Of a stretch of DNA of 8,912 bases, positions 1-6,920 are shown one piece after another. The stretch is taken from assembly GCA_018644745.1 (NCBI GenBank), contig JABGPX010000345.1:1-8912 (forward strand), given 5' to 3'. The stretch comes from Spirochaetales bacterium. Its GTDB lineage: Bacteria; Spirochaetota; Spirochaetia; ARS1246. Made by a program: the position numbers and the translations under genes. The notes under the pieces were generated by a model, which saw nothing but the letters and a program-made list of their open reading frames with translations, made no database searches and was not told the origin of the DNA. Position 1 is the stretch's first letter. Every line of letters starts with the position of its first letter.

Positions 1-1
1 T

Positions 2-361
2 ACCCCGAACCCGGAGCGTGAAGTTATCTACGAATCATTCCGGAAAAAAGAAATACCTGTAATTGTCGTATCTAAAGTAGCCAATTTCGCAATTGATCTG
101 CCTGAGGCGTCAGTTGCAATTCAGGTTTCGGGCACCTTTGGCTCGCGTCAGGAGGAAGCACAGAGACTCGGCCGTATCCTCAGGCCTAACCGCAGGAACT
201 CATACTTCTATACTCTCGTTTCCCGTTATACCAACGAAGAAGTTTTTGCAGCCAACAGACAGAAATTTCTCGCCGAACAGGGTTATCGATACCATATAGA
301 AGTCTGGAACGCGGCGGATCTCTCGGCAGGAAGTAAACTAGGGAGTAATCAAATGAGTTGA
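2..361 (+). CDS. XPB/Rad25-like superfamily 2 DNA helicase, C-terminal part (5' end outside window)
   Basis: This is the last 119 codons of a helicase whose 5' end lies before the window; the reading frame is open from base 2 to the TGA at 359-361. The segment matches the second RecA-like domain of XPB (ERCC3/Rad25) helicases, which unwind DNA 3'-5' with ATP and act in excision repair and transcription in eukaryotes and archaea. Fragment residues 20-34 read VIVVSKVANFAIDLP (motif V region). SGTFGSRQEEAQRLGRILRP at 43-62 contains motif VI, with the Q-R-x-G-R arginine-finger residues at 54-58. The tail FYTLVSRYTNEEVFAANRQK followed by FLAEQGYRY is typical of the XPB C-terminus. XPB is patchy in bacteria but recurrent in spirochaetes, actinobacteria and some others (family knowledge). 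The stop overlaps the next start, so the two are probably translated in a coupled way. Whether this protein has its own N-terminal domain cannot be seen. Confidence 0.93.
   Translation, partial: TPNPEREVIYESFRKKEIPVIVVSKVANFAIDLPEASVAIQVSGTFGSRQEEAQRLGRILRPNRRNSYFYTLVSRYTNEEVFAANRQKFLAEQGYRYHIEVWNAADLSAGSKLGSNQMS
341..345 (+). promoter_or_regulatory. Ribosome binding site GGGAG for the TTG start at 358
   Basis: GGGAG lies 12 nt before the TTG at 358, inside the last codons of the helicase gene. The frame of the downstream gene has a TAA at 346-348, so translation cannot begin earlier than 349. TTG 358 is the first possible start and the next in-frame ATG is at 421. Spacing is a little long, but no better site exists. 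The ATG at 353 belongs to the helicase frame and is followed at once by its stop. Confidence 0.45.
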
Positions 362-2424
362 ACTATTCCTTCTCTCGGGCTATCCTGCAGGATGCGATTT
401 CCAACTTCGGCATCAAAGAGATGAATTTCTATCCGGATATAGAACAATGGCGCGGATTTCTCCTCACCTGCCACGACGGCACGTTCTTCGAAATTATGCG
501 TACATCTCTTGGAAACATCGAAACCCCGTATAACAAACAGGCTCTAATAAAGAAACTCATGGCCCATCTCCGCCGAAAAGAGACAAAGAGGCGTACCCTC
601 GCGCTCATTTCAAAGCAGGACGCGTATCTGCTTACCGCGCTGTACATTTTAGGAGAGCCGGATCTGAAACGGCTGTATCATTTTCTATCCGATGATTTTC
701 AATATCTGGAACTGCATAGTCATTTACTCAACCTCGAAGAACGGCTGCTTATTTACAAAGATTCCGAAGAGGGCAGCCACAAGCTTCGATTCAATCCGAT
801 ACTATTCGAGGAACTTACAGCCCATGTTATCGATACCAATCTTGTTTTTGGATCTTCTCTTAGGAGCAAACCCTCATCAAGCCAGGCATGGCTGAGTGAT
901 ACCCTTATCGCGTCTATACTTTCTTACATCAGGGAAAATCCATCTCCGTTAAAGGCCGGAGGCCAGGTAAAAAAGCGAACAGCCGCCGATATGGCCGACC
1001 GATTTGATCTGCCCGGATTTAAGAGTAATGGTACCGAACGGCTAAAACTGCTGTTAAACGCTTTTCTCAATCTCGAGCTTATATCTCTGCATGAGGGGGT
1101 ATATCAGGCGAATCTGCCTCTCTGGACGGAGTTCGGCAAACTTACTGCCGAAGAAAGGCAATGCCACATCAGCGGCGCACTATGGAGTGATAAAACCAAG
1201 ATACGCGACGCAGCCGGAGCGGTGAACGCACTTTTAAACGCCTTATCATACGATCGCGTCTACAGTAGAAAAACTCTTCGCCACATGCTTGCCTCTGCCG
1301 GTATAACAATTGCCGAATCGGATGAAACCGCTGTCCTCAATACGATGGTATCACTTTCAATTTTGGAAGAAATCGATGACGGATTCTCTCCAATTCCCCG
1401 CTCTCTCCCTCATCTGCTGGAGGACAATGAAGCTCCGATTGTCACTCAACCCAATTTTGAAGTAACGGTAAAGCCTGAAACTCGCTTTGCAGATTGTGTT
1501 GATATTGCTCTTACCGCGGAAATTCGCCGGTTTAATCTCTACCCGGTATTTGAAATCTGCAGAGATTCGGTTTCCCGACGGTTTGCTGACGGTAAAAATG
1601 CAGAAGCCTTGTTTCATATTTTAGAAAACCTCAACGGCAGCGCTCTGCCTCCCAATGTGATTTTTTCTATCGACACCTGGGACAAGGAATACCGCAGCAT
1701 ACGATTATTCGAGGGTGCCGTACTTGTCATTGAACCCGGGCGTAGACATCTCATCGAGCACAGCAAACATATGAGCGAACTAATCACCTCATCGCCCGTT
1801 CCGGGATTCTTTTTCTTAAATACGACAGATAGGATCCTGATTGACAAGGCATTAAAAGCAAGTGGGATAGAGCAGCCTCCGGCGATTGAAGGCGCCCGTG
1901 AAGATGATTCCGGTATGATGCTCGCGGGTTCTGACACACGCCGGCATTTTCAAATTCATGAAGCGGAAATCCCGCCGCTCATATACCCGGCAATTCCCGA
2001 CCCCGCTGATCTGTCGGATGTAACATCTGAACTCCAGCAAAAGCTTGCGAAAATGAAAATTGATCCTGACGTACTTGCGGATATGCAGGCGCTCATAGAG
2101 AAGCGGTTGATATTATACCCCGAGCAGTTGGATACCGCCGCCGCGACGCCGCGGGTTTCCTCAGAAGCAAGAGGCTTTGACTATCTCGGGAAAGTAAGAT
2201 TGATCGAACAGGCTTTGATACGTGACGATGTGCTGCTCGAAATTATGAACAGAGGAAACGACGGCGAGTCGGTTCGTTATCTCGTTAAAGCCATCGAATT
2301 GAAAAAAACGGGGTCTGATCTCAATCTCATCTGCCAGTCACTGCCAGACCTTCGCGATCTAAAAATCCATGTACGATCAATCAGTCTGATTAAAAAAGTA
2401 CGCGGATCGTTATTTGTGGAATGA
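358..2424 (+). CDS. Helicase-associated protein with XPB/Ssl2 N-terminal-like domain
   Basis: This 688-aa protein begins at a TTG that overlaps the stop of the XPB helicase (TTGA, 4 nt shared). The recognisable part is residues about 360-500. There, IVTQPNFEVTVKP is followed by a helical stretch, an R-x-S-V-x-R-x-F segment, a leucine-rich helix, then ALPPNVIFSIDTW (429-441) and IRLFEGAVLVIEP. This is the pattern of the helicase XPB/Ssl2 N-terminal-like domain family (Pfam PF13625 as I recall), which ends with the same L-P-x-N-V-x-x-x-I-x-x-W block. Residues 1-350 are mostly helical, with possible winged-helix-like units around 180-250 and 280-345 (inferred). Residues 560-688 are helical with no motif I recognise. 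No signal peptide or membrane segment is visible, so it should be cytoplasmic. Position and domain suggest a partner or regulator of the helicase, possibly supplying a damage-recognition or DNA-binding function. That role is inferred, as no catalytic motif is seen. Its 3' end overlaps the convergent aroDE gene by 15 bp. Confidence 0.85.
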   Translation: MNYSFSRAILQDAISNFGIKEMNFYPDIEQWRGFLLTCHDGTFFEIMRTSLGNIETPYNKQALIKKLMAHLRRKETKRRTLALISKQDAYLLTALYILGEPDLKRLYHFLSDDFQYLELHSHLLNLEERLLIYKDSEEGSHKLRFNPILFEELTAHVIDTNLVFGSSLRSKPSSSQAWLSDTLIASILSYIRENPSPLKAGGQVKKRTAADMADRFDLPGFKSNGTERLKLLLNAFLNLELISLHEGVYQANLPLWTEFGKLTAEERQCHISGALWSDKTKIRDAAGAVNALLNALSYDRVYSRKTLRHMLASAGITIAESDETAVLNTMVSLSILEEIDDGFSPIPRSLPHLLEDNEAPIVTQPNFEVTVKPETRFADCVDIALTAEIRRFNLYPVFEICRDSVSRRFADGKNAEALFHILENLNGSALPPNVIFSIDTWDKEYRSIRLFEGAVLVIEPGRRHLIEHSKHMSELITSSPVPGFFFLNTTDRILIDKALKASGIEQPPAIEGAREDDSGMMLAGSDTRRHFQIHEAEIPPLIYPAIPDPADLSDVTSELQQKLAKMKIDPDVLADMQALIEKRLILYPEQLDTAAATPRVSSEARGFDYLGKVRLIEQALIRDDVLLEIMNRGNDGESVRYLVKAIELKKTGSDLNLICQSLPDLRDLKIHVRSISLIKKVRGSLFVE

Positions 2425-3891
2425 CGACACATCGGGATACTGCCTGCCGGTAAATAATTCAAACTGTCGATATGCCTGCTCGTGAAGCATCGCCTCGCCA
2501 TTCAGCACGACACACCCCGCATCAGCAGCTCTCCGTAAGAACCTTGTCAACGCCGGTACATAAATAACGTCGTACGCGATTTCTGTCCCGATAAAATCGT
2601 AGAACTCGAACGGATCGATATCTTCAAGAGGAGACATTCCCGCGCTGCTTGTCTGTACAATAATATCCCGATGTGCGGCTATGAGCTCTAAAGAATCCCG
2701 CTCCAAGCCACCGAAGGAACATCCGAATTCTTTGGCCAGGGCCCCGGCTTTCTCAGGGGTTCTGTTTAGAATGCACACCCGCGCTCCATAGCTCATAAGC
2801 GCGTATGCAGCAGCTCGGGCCGTACCTCCGGCTCCGATGATTGTAACCGATTTCCGCTTAAGAGCATCTTCTCCAACAAGCGATACAAGAGGCGCAAGGA
2901 ATCCGGGAACATCGGTATTAGTTCCTTTCCACCCACTTTCCACCGGAAAAACCGTGTTGCACGATCCAACTGCATTCACAGAATCATCTTCAGAATTCAG
3001 GAAAGCTCTGACGGCTTCTTTGTGAGGCAATGTAACGGAAATGCCCTGGATGTCGAGAAGTGAAACGAGATCAAAGAATGAACTAAGCTCATCTACCTGA
3101 ATAGGTATATATACCGCGTCGATCTTACAAGCCGAGAGACCCGGATTATGAATGTGGGGTGAACGGGAATGCATGACGGGATTAGCGATTACACAGAAAA
3201 TGACAGTGGAAGGTTTGATCTCACGAAACCTGTAAAGACCAACTAAACTTTGAGGATCGATATGCCCCGGCGCTGTCTCCTGGTTCGGAGGAGAACAGAA
3301 GGTCAGGTACGAACCGAGTTTTCCCGCGAGAACCCGAGTCGGGAAGCCCCAGCTTCCCATTCCGAGCAGTATTTTCTCCTGATCTTTCAATTCATCAAAG
3401 ACTGATACAATATTTACCAGATCGCGGGTTGATGACGGCATCACGGCGGCTTTTGGTATCTCTCCTGCTGTTCTGCCCAAGGTCTTTAAAAGACGGGATA
3501 AGTTCGCCGGGACGCCGTTGAAGTCATGAAAAGAGCGGATTATTCTTGTTTTGCTCCGGCCGCATTCAGACTCAACATCAGAGAACTCAACATCCGATTC
3601 CAGGTCTAGATAGGAAAAGCCGGTACCGGCCGCATTTAGTAGTATTTGATGCCTCGCGGCCTCCTCGTCATTCCATTTCCCGCCATCCTGTTCTCGCCGC
3701 AGGGTAAACATTAGTGGAACCGGTGACAACGAAGGCAGTTTTCCAATGTCCCCGATCTCATCTTCCCGGAAAAAATCGGCACGGATTTCTGCTATATCTA
3801 TCCACTTGCGATTTTCCACTATTGTTTCTATCGCTTTGCCAATATTCGGCTCCGCCACGGTCAAACAGATTTTGCTCCTGCTTGTCTTCAC
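2410..3891 (-). CDS. aroDE: Bifunctional type I 3-dehydroquinate dehydratase / shikimate dehydrogenase
   Basis: This 493-aa cytoplasmic fusion carries out shikimate-pathway steps 3 and 4: 3-dehydroquinate to 3-dehydroshikimate, then NADPH-dependent reduction to shikimate. Residues 1-220 are the AroD half: E35-x-R37, T63-x-R65, H122 in the SFHDF motif, the Schiff-base lysine K147 in EIPKAAVMPSS, and R186. Residues 228-493 are the AroE half: NPVMHSRSP (237-245) with HN at 248-249, VTLPHK with catalytic K291, N312-T, N325-T-D327, the nucleotide loop GAGGTARA (353-360), and NRTPEKA (376-382), which marks NADP preference. The linker LYRFREIKPST resembles plant and chlamydial fusions. Departures from the usual consensus are Asp at 69 (commonly E or Q before GG), His at 210 (usually Gln in APGQ) and Ala at 236 (usually Gly). 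The core catalytic residues are present, so both halves are probably active. The start is GTG at 3891, with GGAG 9 nt upstream, 4 nt after the TPR lipoprotein stop. Confidence 0.95.
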   Translation of the reverse strand: MKTSRSKICLTVAEPNIGKAIETIVENRKWIDIAEIRADFFREDEIGDIGKLPSLSPVPLMFTLRREQDGGKWNDEEAARHQILLNAAGTGFSYLDLESDVEFSDVESECGRSKTRIIRSFHDFNGVPANLSRLLKTLGRTAGEIPKAAVMPSSTRDLVNIVSVFDELKDQEKILLGMGSWGFPTRVLAGKLGSYLTFCSPPNQETAPGHIDPQSLVGLYRFREIKPSTVIFCVIANPVMHSRSPHIHNPGLSACKIDAVYIPIQVDELSSFFDLVSLLDIQGISVTLPHKEAVRAFLNSEDDSVNAVGSCNTVFPVESGWKGTNTDVPGFLAPLVSLVGEDALKRKSVTIIGAGGTARAAAYALMSYGARVCILNRTPEKAGALAKEFGCSFGGLERDSLELIAAHRDIIVQTSSAGMSPLEDIDPFEFYDFIGTEIAYDVIYVPALTRFLRRAADAGCVVLNGEAMLHEQAYRQFELFTGRQYPDVSSFHK

Positions 3892-3895
3892 TAGA

Positions 3896-5566
3896 TTATT
3901 CTCCGACCTTGCTGTTTATATCCTGAAGGCGCTTGCTTAATTCTTCATTTTCCGGCCGAAGATCAACTGCCTGCATCAGCCATTGGCGGGCGTTTCGATA
4001 ATCTTCGAGTTCTTCAAAATACAATGAGTATTCAACCAGTGCATCGAAATTTTGGGGATCTTCACCCAGCGCCAGCCGAAGAGATTGCTGCCGTTCAGCC
4101 GGCGTTTCCGCAATCTTACTCAGTTCGAAATGCGCAATACTGCGCGTATCCCCCACTGCTGCAACATCAAGGGCTTTTAAAAAAGCTTCTTTCGCCTGAT
4201 CGGCTTTTTCCTGACTCATGAGTATTCTGCCGTAGGTGATGAGATCCTCGGGAAGAGCATCAGCTGAGTCGGCCAGCATTGCGGAAAAACTGGCAGCAAT
4301 GAAGTAGCGTTCGAGAACGAGGTAGATTTCAACGGCTTGGCGGAGATTCTCGTCGGAATCATCAAGATCGAGGATCAGCTGGATATATTCTCCAGCTTCG
4401 GCATACTCCTCCCGGTCAACAGCGCTCTTAAGCAATGCCTTTAGTACGTCAATATTATCACCACCGTCACTCAAAGCGTCTTTGAGTACCGTTGTACCCG
4501 CGTCAGACTGGCCGACATCGTTTAGCAATTTTCCGAGACGAACCGGGAAATCCTCATCTTCAGGATATAGCACAATTGCTGACTCATATACTGCAATAGC
4601 TTCATCAAATCTCTCTTCCCGCACAAGCAACGCCCCGTCCAAGCGCATATATTCGCTGTCATTCTCGAGTTCCGCCGAGGCGAGATTCAGCATCCTTCTT
4701 GCTCCTGAATCTCTCCCGACCATAGCAAAAAGTATCTGTGCTCGAAGCAGGTATAGCGCACCGGACTCGCCACTGAGAATGATGGCTTTCTGGCTTTCCG
4801 CTTGAGCATCTTCCAGGCGATCTAGAGCGAAAAGCACCCGTGTATTCAGAGTCAGCAATTCGACGTTATCCGGAAAAGAAGTTTTCAGGAATGTAAGCGC
4901 GGTAGATGCGTCACTATAACGTCCCAACGCGAAATGCATCCTTGCCGCTCCAAATCGCGCGGGGTAACAGGACGGCGCTTGTTTCATCGCAGCATCAAAC
5001 AGGAAAAATGCGTCCTCCCGCCGCCCGCTTCTCTCAGCCAGCAGGCCGAGAAGAAGATACGGAATAATCGAATCCGGATTTATACTCCTCGCCTGTTCTA
5101 ACGCGCTAGCCGCGAGTTCAGCTATCTCCGGTCTATTGGTATTCATGATAGCAAGAGGAGGTAAGATAAGTGTGAGAAAGGTAGCCTCATCCTGGGACAC
5201 TTGATGGTATTTACCCTGTTCTATCTCTTCAAACAGCGGGATATACATACTCGAGACCGGAGGCGGCAGCACTTCTGTCTCAGGGGGAGTTAGCAAAGGG
5301 TAAAGGGTAGAAAAGAGCTTCAAGGCGATAAAAGTCAGCTCGCGTCCGATTTCGCTCCCGCCAGCTTCGGATAATTCTATATCCGTTACCGCCAAGCGCA
5401 GGCTGTCCGGAGAGCCAATAGATATGGCCTCACGGGATTCACTTATAACCCGCGATTCATCCTGCAAGGACAGATCGTTATCATCATCCGGGATTTCCTC
5501 GGGACCTGAACCGCAGGCGGAAAAGAGAATTAGTAGGAGAGTAAATAAAACGCCATACCTTAACAT
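3896..5566 (-). CDS. Tetratricopeptide-repeat lipoprotein
   Basis: This 556-aa protein opens with a lipoprotein signal: MLRYGVLFTLLLILFSAC, with the lipobox FSAC and the acylated cysteine at residue 18, followed by an acidic flexible stretch (GSGPEEIPDDDNDLS). It should therefore be tethered to a membrane and face the periplasm. From about residue 165 to the C-terminus it is built of helical repeats with tetratricopeptide signatures. Examples are PYLLLGLLAERSGRREDAFF (169-188), ARFGAARMHFALGRYSDAS (203-221), RLDGALLVREERFDEAIAVY (308-327), and a last unit in which YRNARQWLMQAVDLRPEN is recognisable. TPR arrays are protein-binding scaffolds, and no enzymatic motif is seen. Residues 30-160 show no repeat and I do not recognise them. 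The ATG at 5566 is chosen because the signal peptide starts there; the Shine-Dalgarno signal is weak. The gene is first in a pair with aroDE (4-nt gap), a functional link that is not obvious. The icd relic lies immediately upstream. Confidence 0.9.
   Translation of the reverse strand: MLRYGVLFTLLLILFSACGSGPEEIPDDDNDLSLQDESRVISESREAISIGSPDSLRLAVTDIELSEAGGSEIGRELTFIALKLFSTLYPLLTPPETEVLPPPVSSMYIPLFEEIEQGKYHQVSQDEATFLTLILPPLAIMNTNRPEIAELAASALEQARSINPDSIIPYLLLGLLAERSGRREDAFFLFDAAMKQAPSCYPARFGAARMHFALGRYSDASTALTFLKTSFPDNVELLTLNTRVLFALDRLEDAQAESQKAIILSGESGALYLLRAQILFAMVGRDSGARRMLNLASAELENDSEYMRLDGALLVREERFDEAIAVYESAIVLYPEDEDFPVRLGKLLNDVGQSDAGTTVLKDALSDGGDNIDVLKALLKSAVDREEYAEAGEYIQLILDLDDSDENLRQAVEIYLVLERYFIAASFSAMLADSADALPEDLITYGRILMSQEKADQAKEAFLKALDVAAVGDTRSIAHFELSKIAETPAERQQSLRLALGEDPQNFDALVEYSLYFEELEDYRNARQWLMQAVDLRPENEELSKRLQDINSKVGE
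3901..3904 (-). promoter_or_regulatory. Ribosome binding site GGAG for aroDE GTG start
   Basis: On the minus strand GGAG lies within the last sense codons (GTC GGA GAA) of the upstream lipoprotein gene, 9 nt before the GTG at 3891. This supports the GTG start and implies that aroDE is translated from a shared transcript with the lipoprotein gene. Confidence 0.6.
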
Positions 5567-5592
5567 TGCCCATCGTGAGGGGTAGCCGGAAA

Positions 5593-5765
5593 TCAGACTA
5601 CCATATTGTCGACAATGTGCTTGCCGAAGTCGCTCGTAGATACTTTCGTTGCATCCTCAATGAGCCGCGCAAAATCGTGTGTCACATGTCTCTTTAAAAT
5701 CGCCTGGGTGATACCGCGCCTATGAGGTCAGCCGCCCAGATACCTTATTCTAATAAAAACATATC
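5593..5765 (-). pseudogene. Decayed 3' relic of an isocitrate dehydrogenase gene (icd-like)
   Basis: Reading the minus strand, 5727-5593 is an open stretch of 44 codons ending in TGA. It encodes GITQAILKRH, VTHDFARLIEDATK and STSDFGKHIVDNM. These match, position by position, the C-terminus of E. coli-type NADP isocitrate dehydrogenase as I recall it (VTYDFERLMDGAK, then CSEFGDAIIENM). In that stretch's own frame, a TGA at 5730-5728 interrupts just upstream. In the neighbouring frame the match continues further upstream: WAADLIGA (5738-5715) corresponds to GWTEAADLIVKG, and DMFLLE (5765-5748) to the preceding EMMLRH helix, followed by an in-frame TAA at 5747-5745. So there is at least one frameshift near 5713-5720 and a stop codon. 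The rest of a gene of about 400 codons is absent, because the divergent lipoprotein gene begins within 100 bp. No start codon or ribosome site is present. It is best read as a non-functional remnant, probably of the gene once upstream of the TPR lipoprotein. Confidence 0.6.
5602..5619. repeat. Near-perfect palindrome around ATTGTCGACAAT
   Basis: Positions 5605-5616 are a perfect 12-bp palindrome, and it extends to 16 of 18 paired positions over 5602-5619. It lies 36-53 bp upstream of the TPR lipoprotein start, where an operator could sit. However, it also falls in the icd relic, where it corresponds to the codons for H-I-V-D-N, so its symmetry may be accidental. There is no run of T after it, so it is not a terminator. 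Confidence 0.25.
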
Positions 5766-5821
5766 ACACAAGCAAGCAGAGCAATCAGTGCAATTCCCAA
5801 AATGAGCAATCACGATAATTC

Positions 5822-5850
5822 TTGTCCAGAACATCCTCATGTGTTAGTAT
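5822..5850 (+). promoter_or_regulatory. Possible sigma70-type promoter for the envelope operon
   Basis: TTGTCC at 5822-5827 (4 of 6 to the -35 consensus) is followed after exactly 17 nt by TAGTAT at 5845-5850 (4 of 6 to the -10), which is preceded by TGT as in an extended -10. Transcription would start near 5857, only a few bases before the ATG at 5861, giving an almost leaderless message. That would fit the poor ribosome site there. The evidence is only motif-level; the promoter could equally lie further upstream in the relic region. Confidence 0.25.
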
Positions 5851-5860
5851 GCGGATCGCC

Positions 5861-6907
5861 ATGATTCGTAACTTCCTATTCATATTATGCATTCTACTGG
5901 CTCTGACCGCCTGCGATTCCGGACGGTACTATCTTGTCGGAGATCGGGGACAGAGATCCGAGCTAAAAGATCTATTTACACAACTGGAAAAAGACGGCAG
6001 CACCCCGGAGAGCCGAATCATCATAAATAACCAGATTATCAATGCGTATAATGATAACGATGAATATCAAAAGATGAATATGCATCTTACTACATATGTG
6101 AAAAACCATCCTGATGACAAATATAACGCATATTATATCCTCATTGTCGCTGAAAACTACCGGCAAGCCGGCTCATTTCCTTTTGCGGTGCATTATTTTG
6201 AACGGGTACTAAAGAATTATCATGATCTGTTACTAGAAGGGATTCGTTCTATCCACTATATCTGCCTTGATAACCTGGTGAATCTTGTTGATGAACCGGA
6301 AATCCGGGTGAATTATTACAAAGAGCTGCTTGAGAGATTTGAAAAAAACATAGACAAAGGCGTTACCTATTATTATCTTGCGGAAGCATACGAAGAACTT
6401 GGGAAATGGGATCTGGCAATGCAGCATTACAAGGAGTTTCTCAAGTATCCGGAAACGGTAATTTCTACTCGCCCAAACGCGTGGGATGAAATACTGTCGA
6501 TGGTGAAATTCTACGATTTACCGCGCAAGAATTGGACGATGGCGAGCCTTGACGAACTGGTGGATAGAATACGAAATGCTATTTACAGAAAAGACATCAG
6601 AAGGCTCAACGACCTTCGTTCCGGTGTGAATTTTTTTGTAACGGCATGGGAGGAAGAGGAAGCGGAGCTGGAAATTACCCTGCTGGATGACCTCGGGATT
6701 TTCTTCAACCAGAGCAAAACTGTCCGCTCTTCTAATACTGTTGATCGGGGTTCAAATGAGAAGGAAGCCTTACTGCGTACCACCGGATGGGGCCATCGAA
6801 TAGGAATTTGGTATTTTTCCCTTCGTATGGTCGACTTTCCTCCGGATCCTGATATTCATGGCGATTGGGAATGGGCGGGCATTTATCTTGGAGAAAAACC
6901 TTACTAG
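5861..6907 (+). CDS. Lipoprotein with tetratricopeptide-like helical domain, function unknown
   Basis: This 348-aa protein starts with MIRNFLFILCILLALTAC, a lipoprotein signal with lipobox LTAC and the acylated cysteine at residue 18. I chose the ATG at 5861. The frame extends back to an ATG at 5849 and a TTG at 5822, but these add a poor N-terminus and lack any ribosome site, whereas GGA lies 5 nt before 5861. After the signal, residues 30-210 are helical with TPR-like pairs: YYILIVAENYRQAGSFPFAV, then VTYYYLAEAYEELGKWDLAM followed by QHYKEFLKYP. This suggests a protein-interaction scaffold in the manner of BamD-type lipoproteins, but I cannot assign it to that family. The C-terminal 40 residues are rich in W, Y, D and G (TGWGHRIGIWYFSLRMVDFP, then GDWEWAGIYLGEKPY) and look like a separate small beta domain. 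It is followed after 13 nt by the lytic transglycosylase gene, so a role in peptidoglycan or envelope assembly is plausible, though inferred from position only. Confidence 0.85.
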   Translation: MIRNFLFILCILLALTACDSGRYYLVGDRGQRSELKDLFTQLEKDGSTPESRIIINNQIINAYNDNDEYQKMNMHLTTYVKNHPDDKYNAYYILIVAENYRQAGSFPFAVHYFERVLKNYHDLLLEGIRSIHYICLDNLVNLVDEPEIRVNYYKELLERFEKNIDKGVTYYYLAEAYEELGKWDLAMQHYKEFLKYPETVISTRPNAWDEILSMVKFYDLPRKNWTMASLDELVDRIRNAIYRKDIRRLNDLRSGVNFFVTAWEEEEAELEITLLDDLGIFFNQSKTVRSSNTVDRGSNEKEALLRTTGWGHRIGIWYFSLRMVDFPPDPDIHGDWEWAGIYLGEKPY

Positions 6908-6920
6908 GCTATAGATTAAT

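Noticed and set aside
93..299. A 68-codon plus-strand open frame inside the helicase fragment.
   Set aside because: It lies wholly within the strongly supported XPB frame and its product shows no family features.
1614..1937. A 107-codon minus-strand frame opposite the helicase-partner gene.
   Set aside because: It overlaps the conserved XPB/Ssl2-like domain coding region on the other strand and has no recognisable features.
4482..4805. A 107-codon plus-strand open frame opposite the TPR lipoprotein gene.
   Set aside because: It is serine-rich low-information sequence antisense to clear TPR coding, with no ribosome site; it is a shadow frame.
5581..5602. Short inverted repeat GGTAG...CTACC near the end of the icd relic, considered as a terminator.
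   Set aside because: The stem is only 5 bp, the loop is 12 nt, and no T-run follows on either strand.
5802..5864. A 20-codon plus-strand ORF starting at ATG 5802 whose TGA overlaps the lipoprotein ATG (ATGA), suggesting a leader peptide.
   Set aside because: There is no ribosome site before 5802, the composition is not protein-like, and a random short frame explains it; the ATGA overlap alone is weak evidence.
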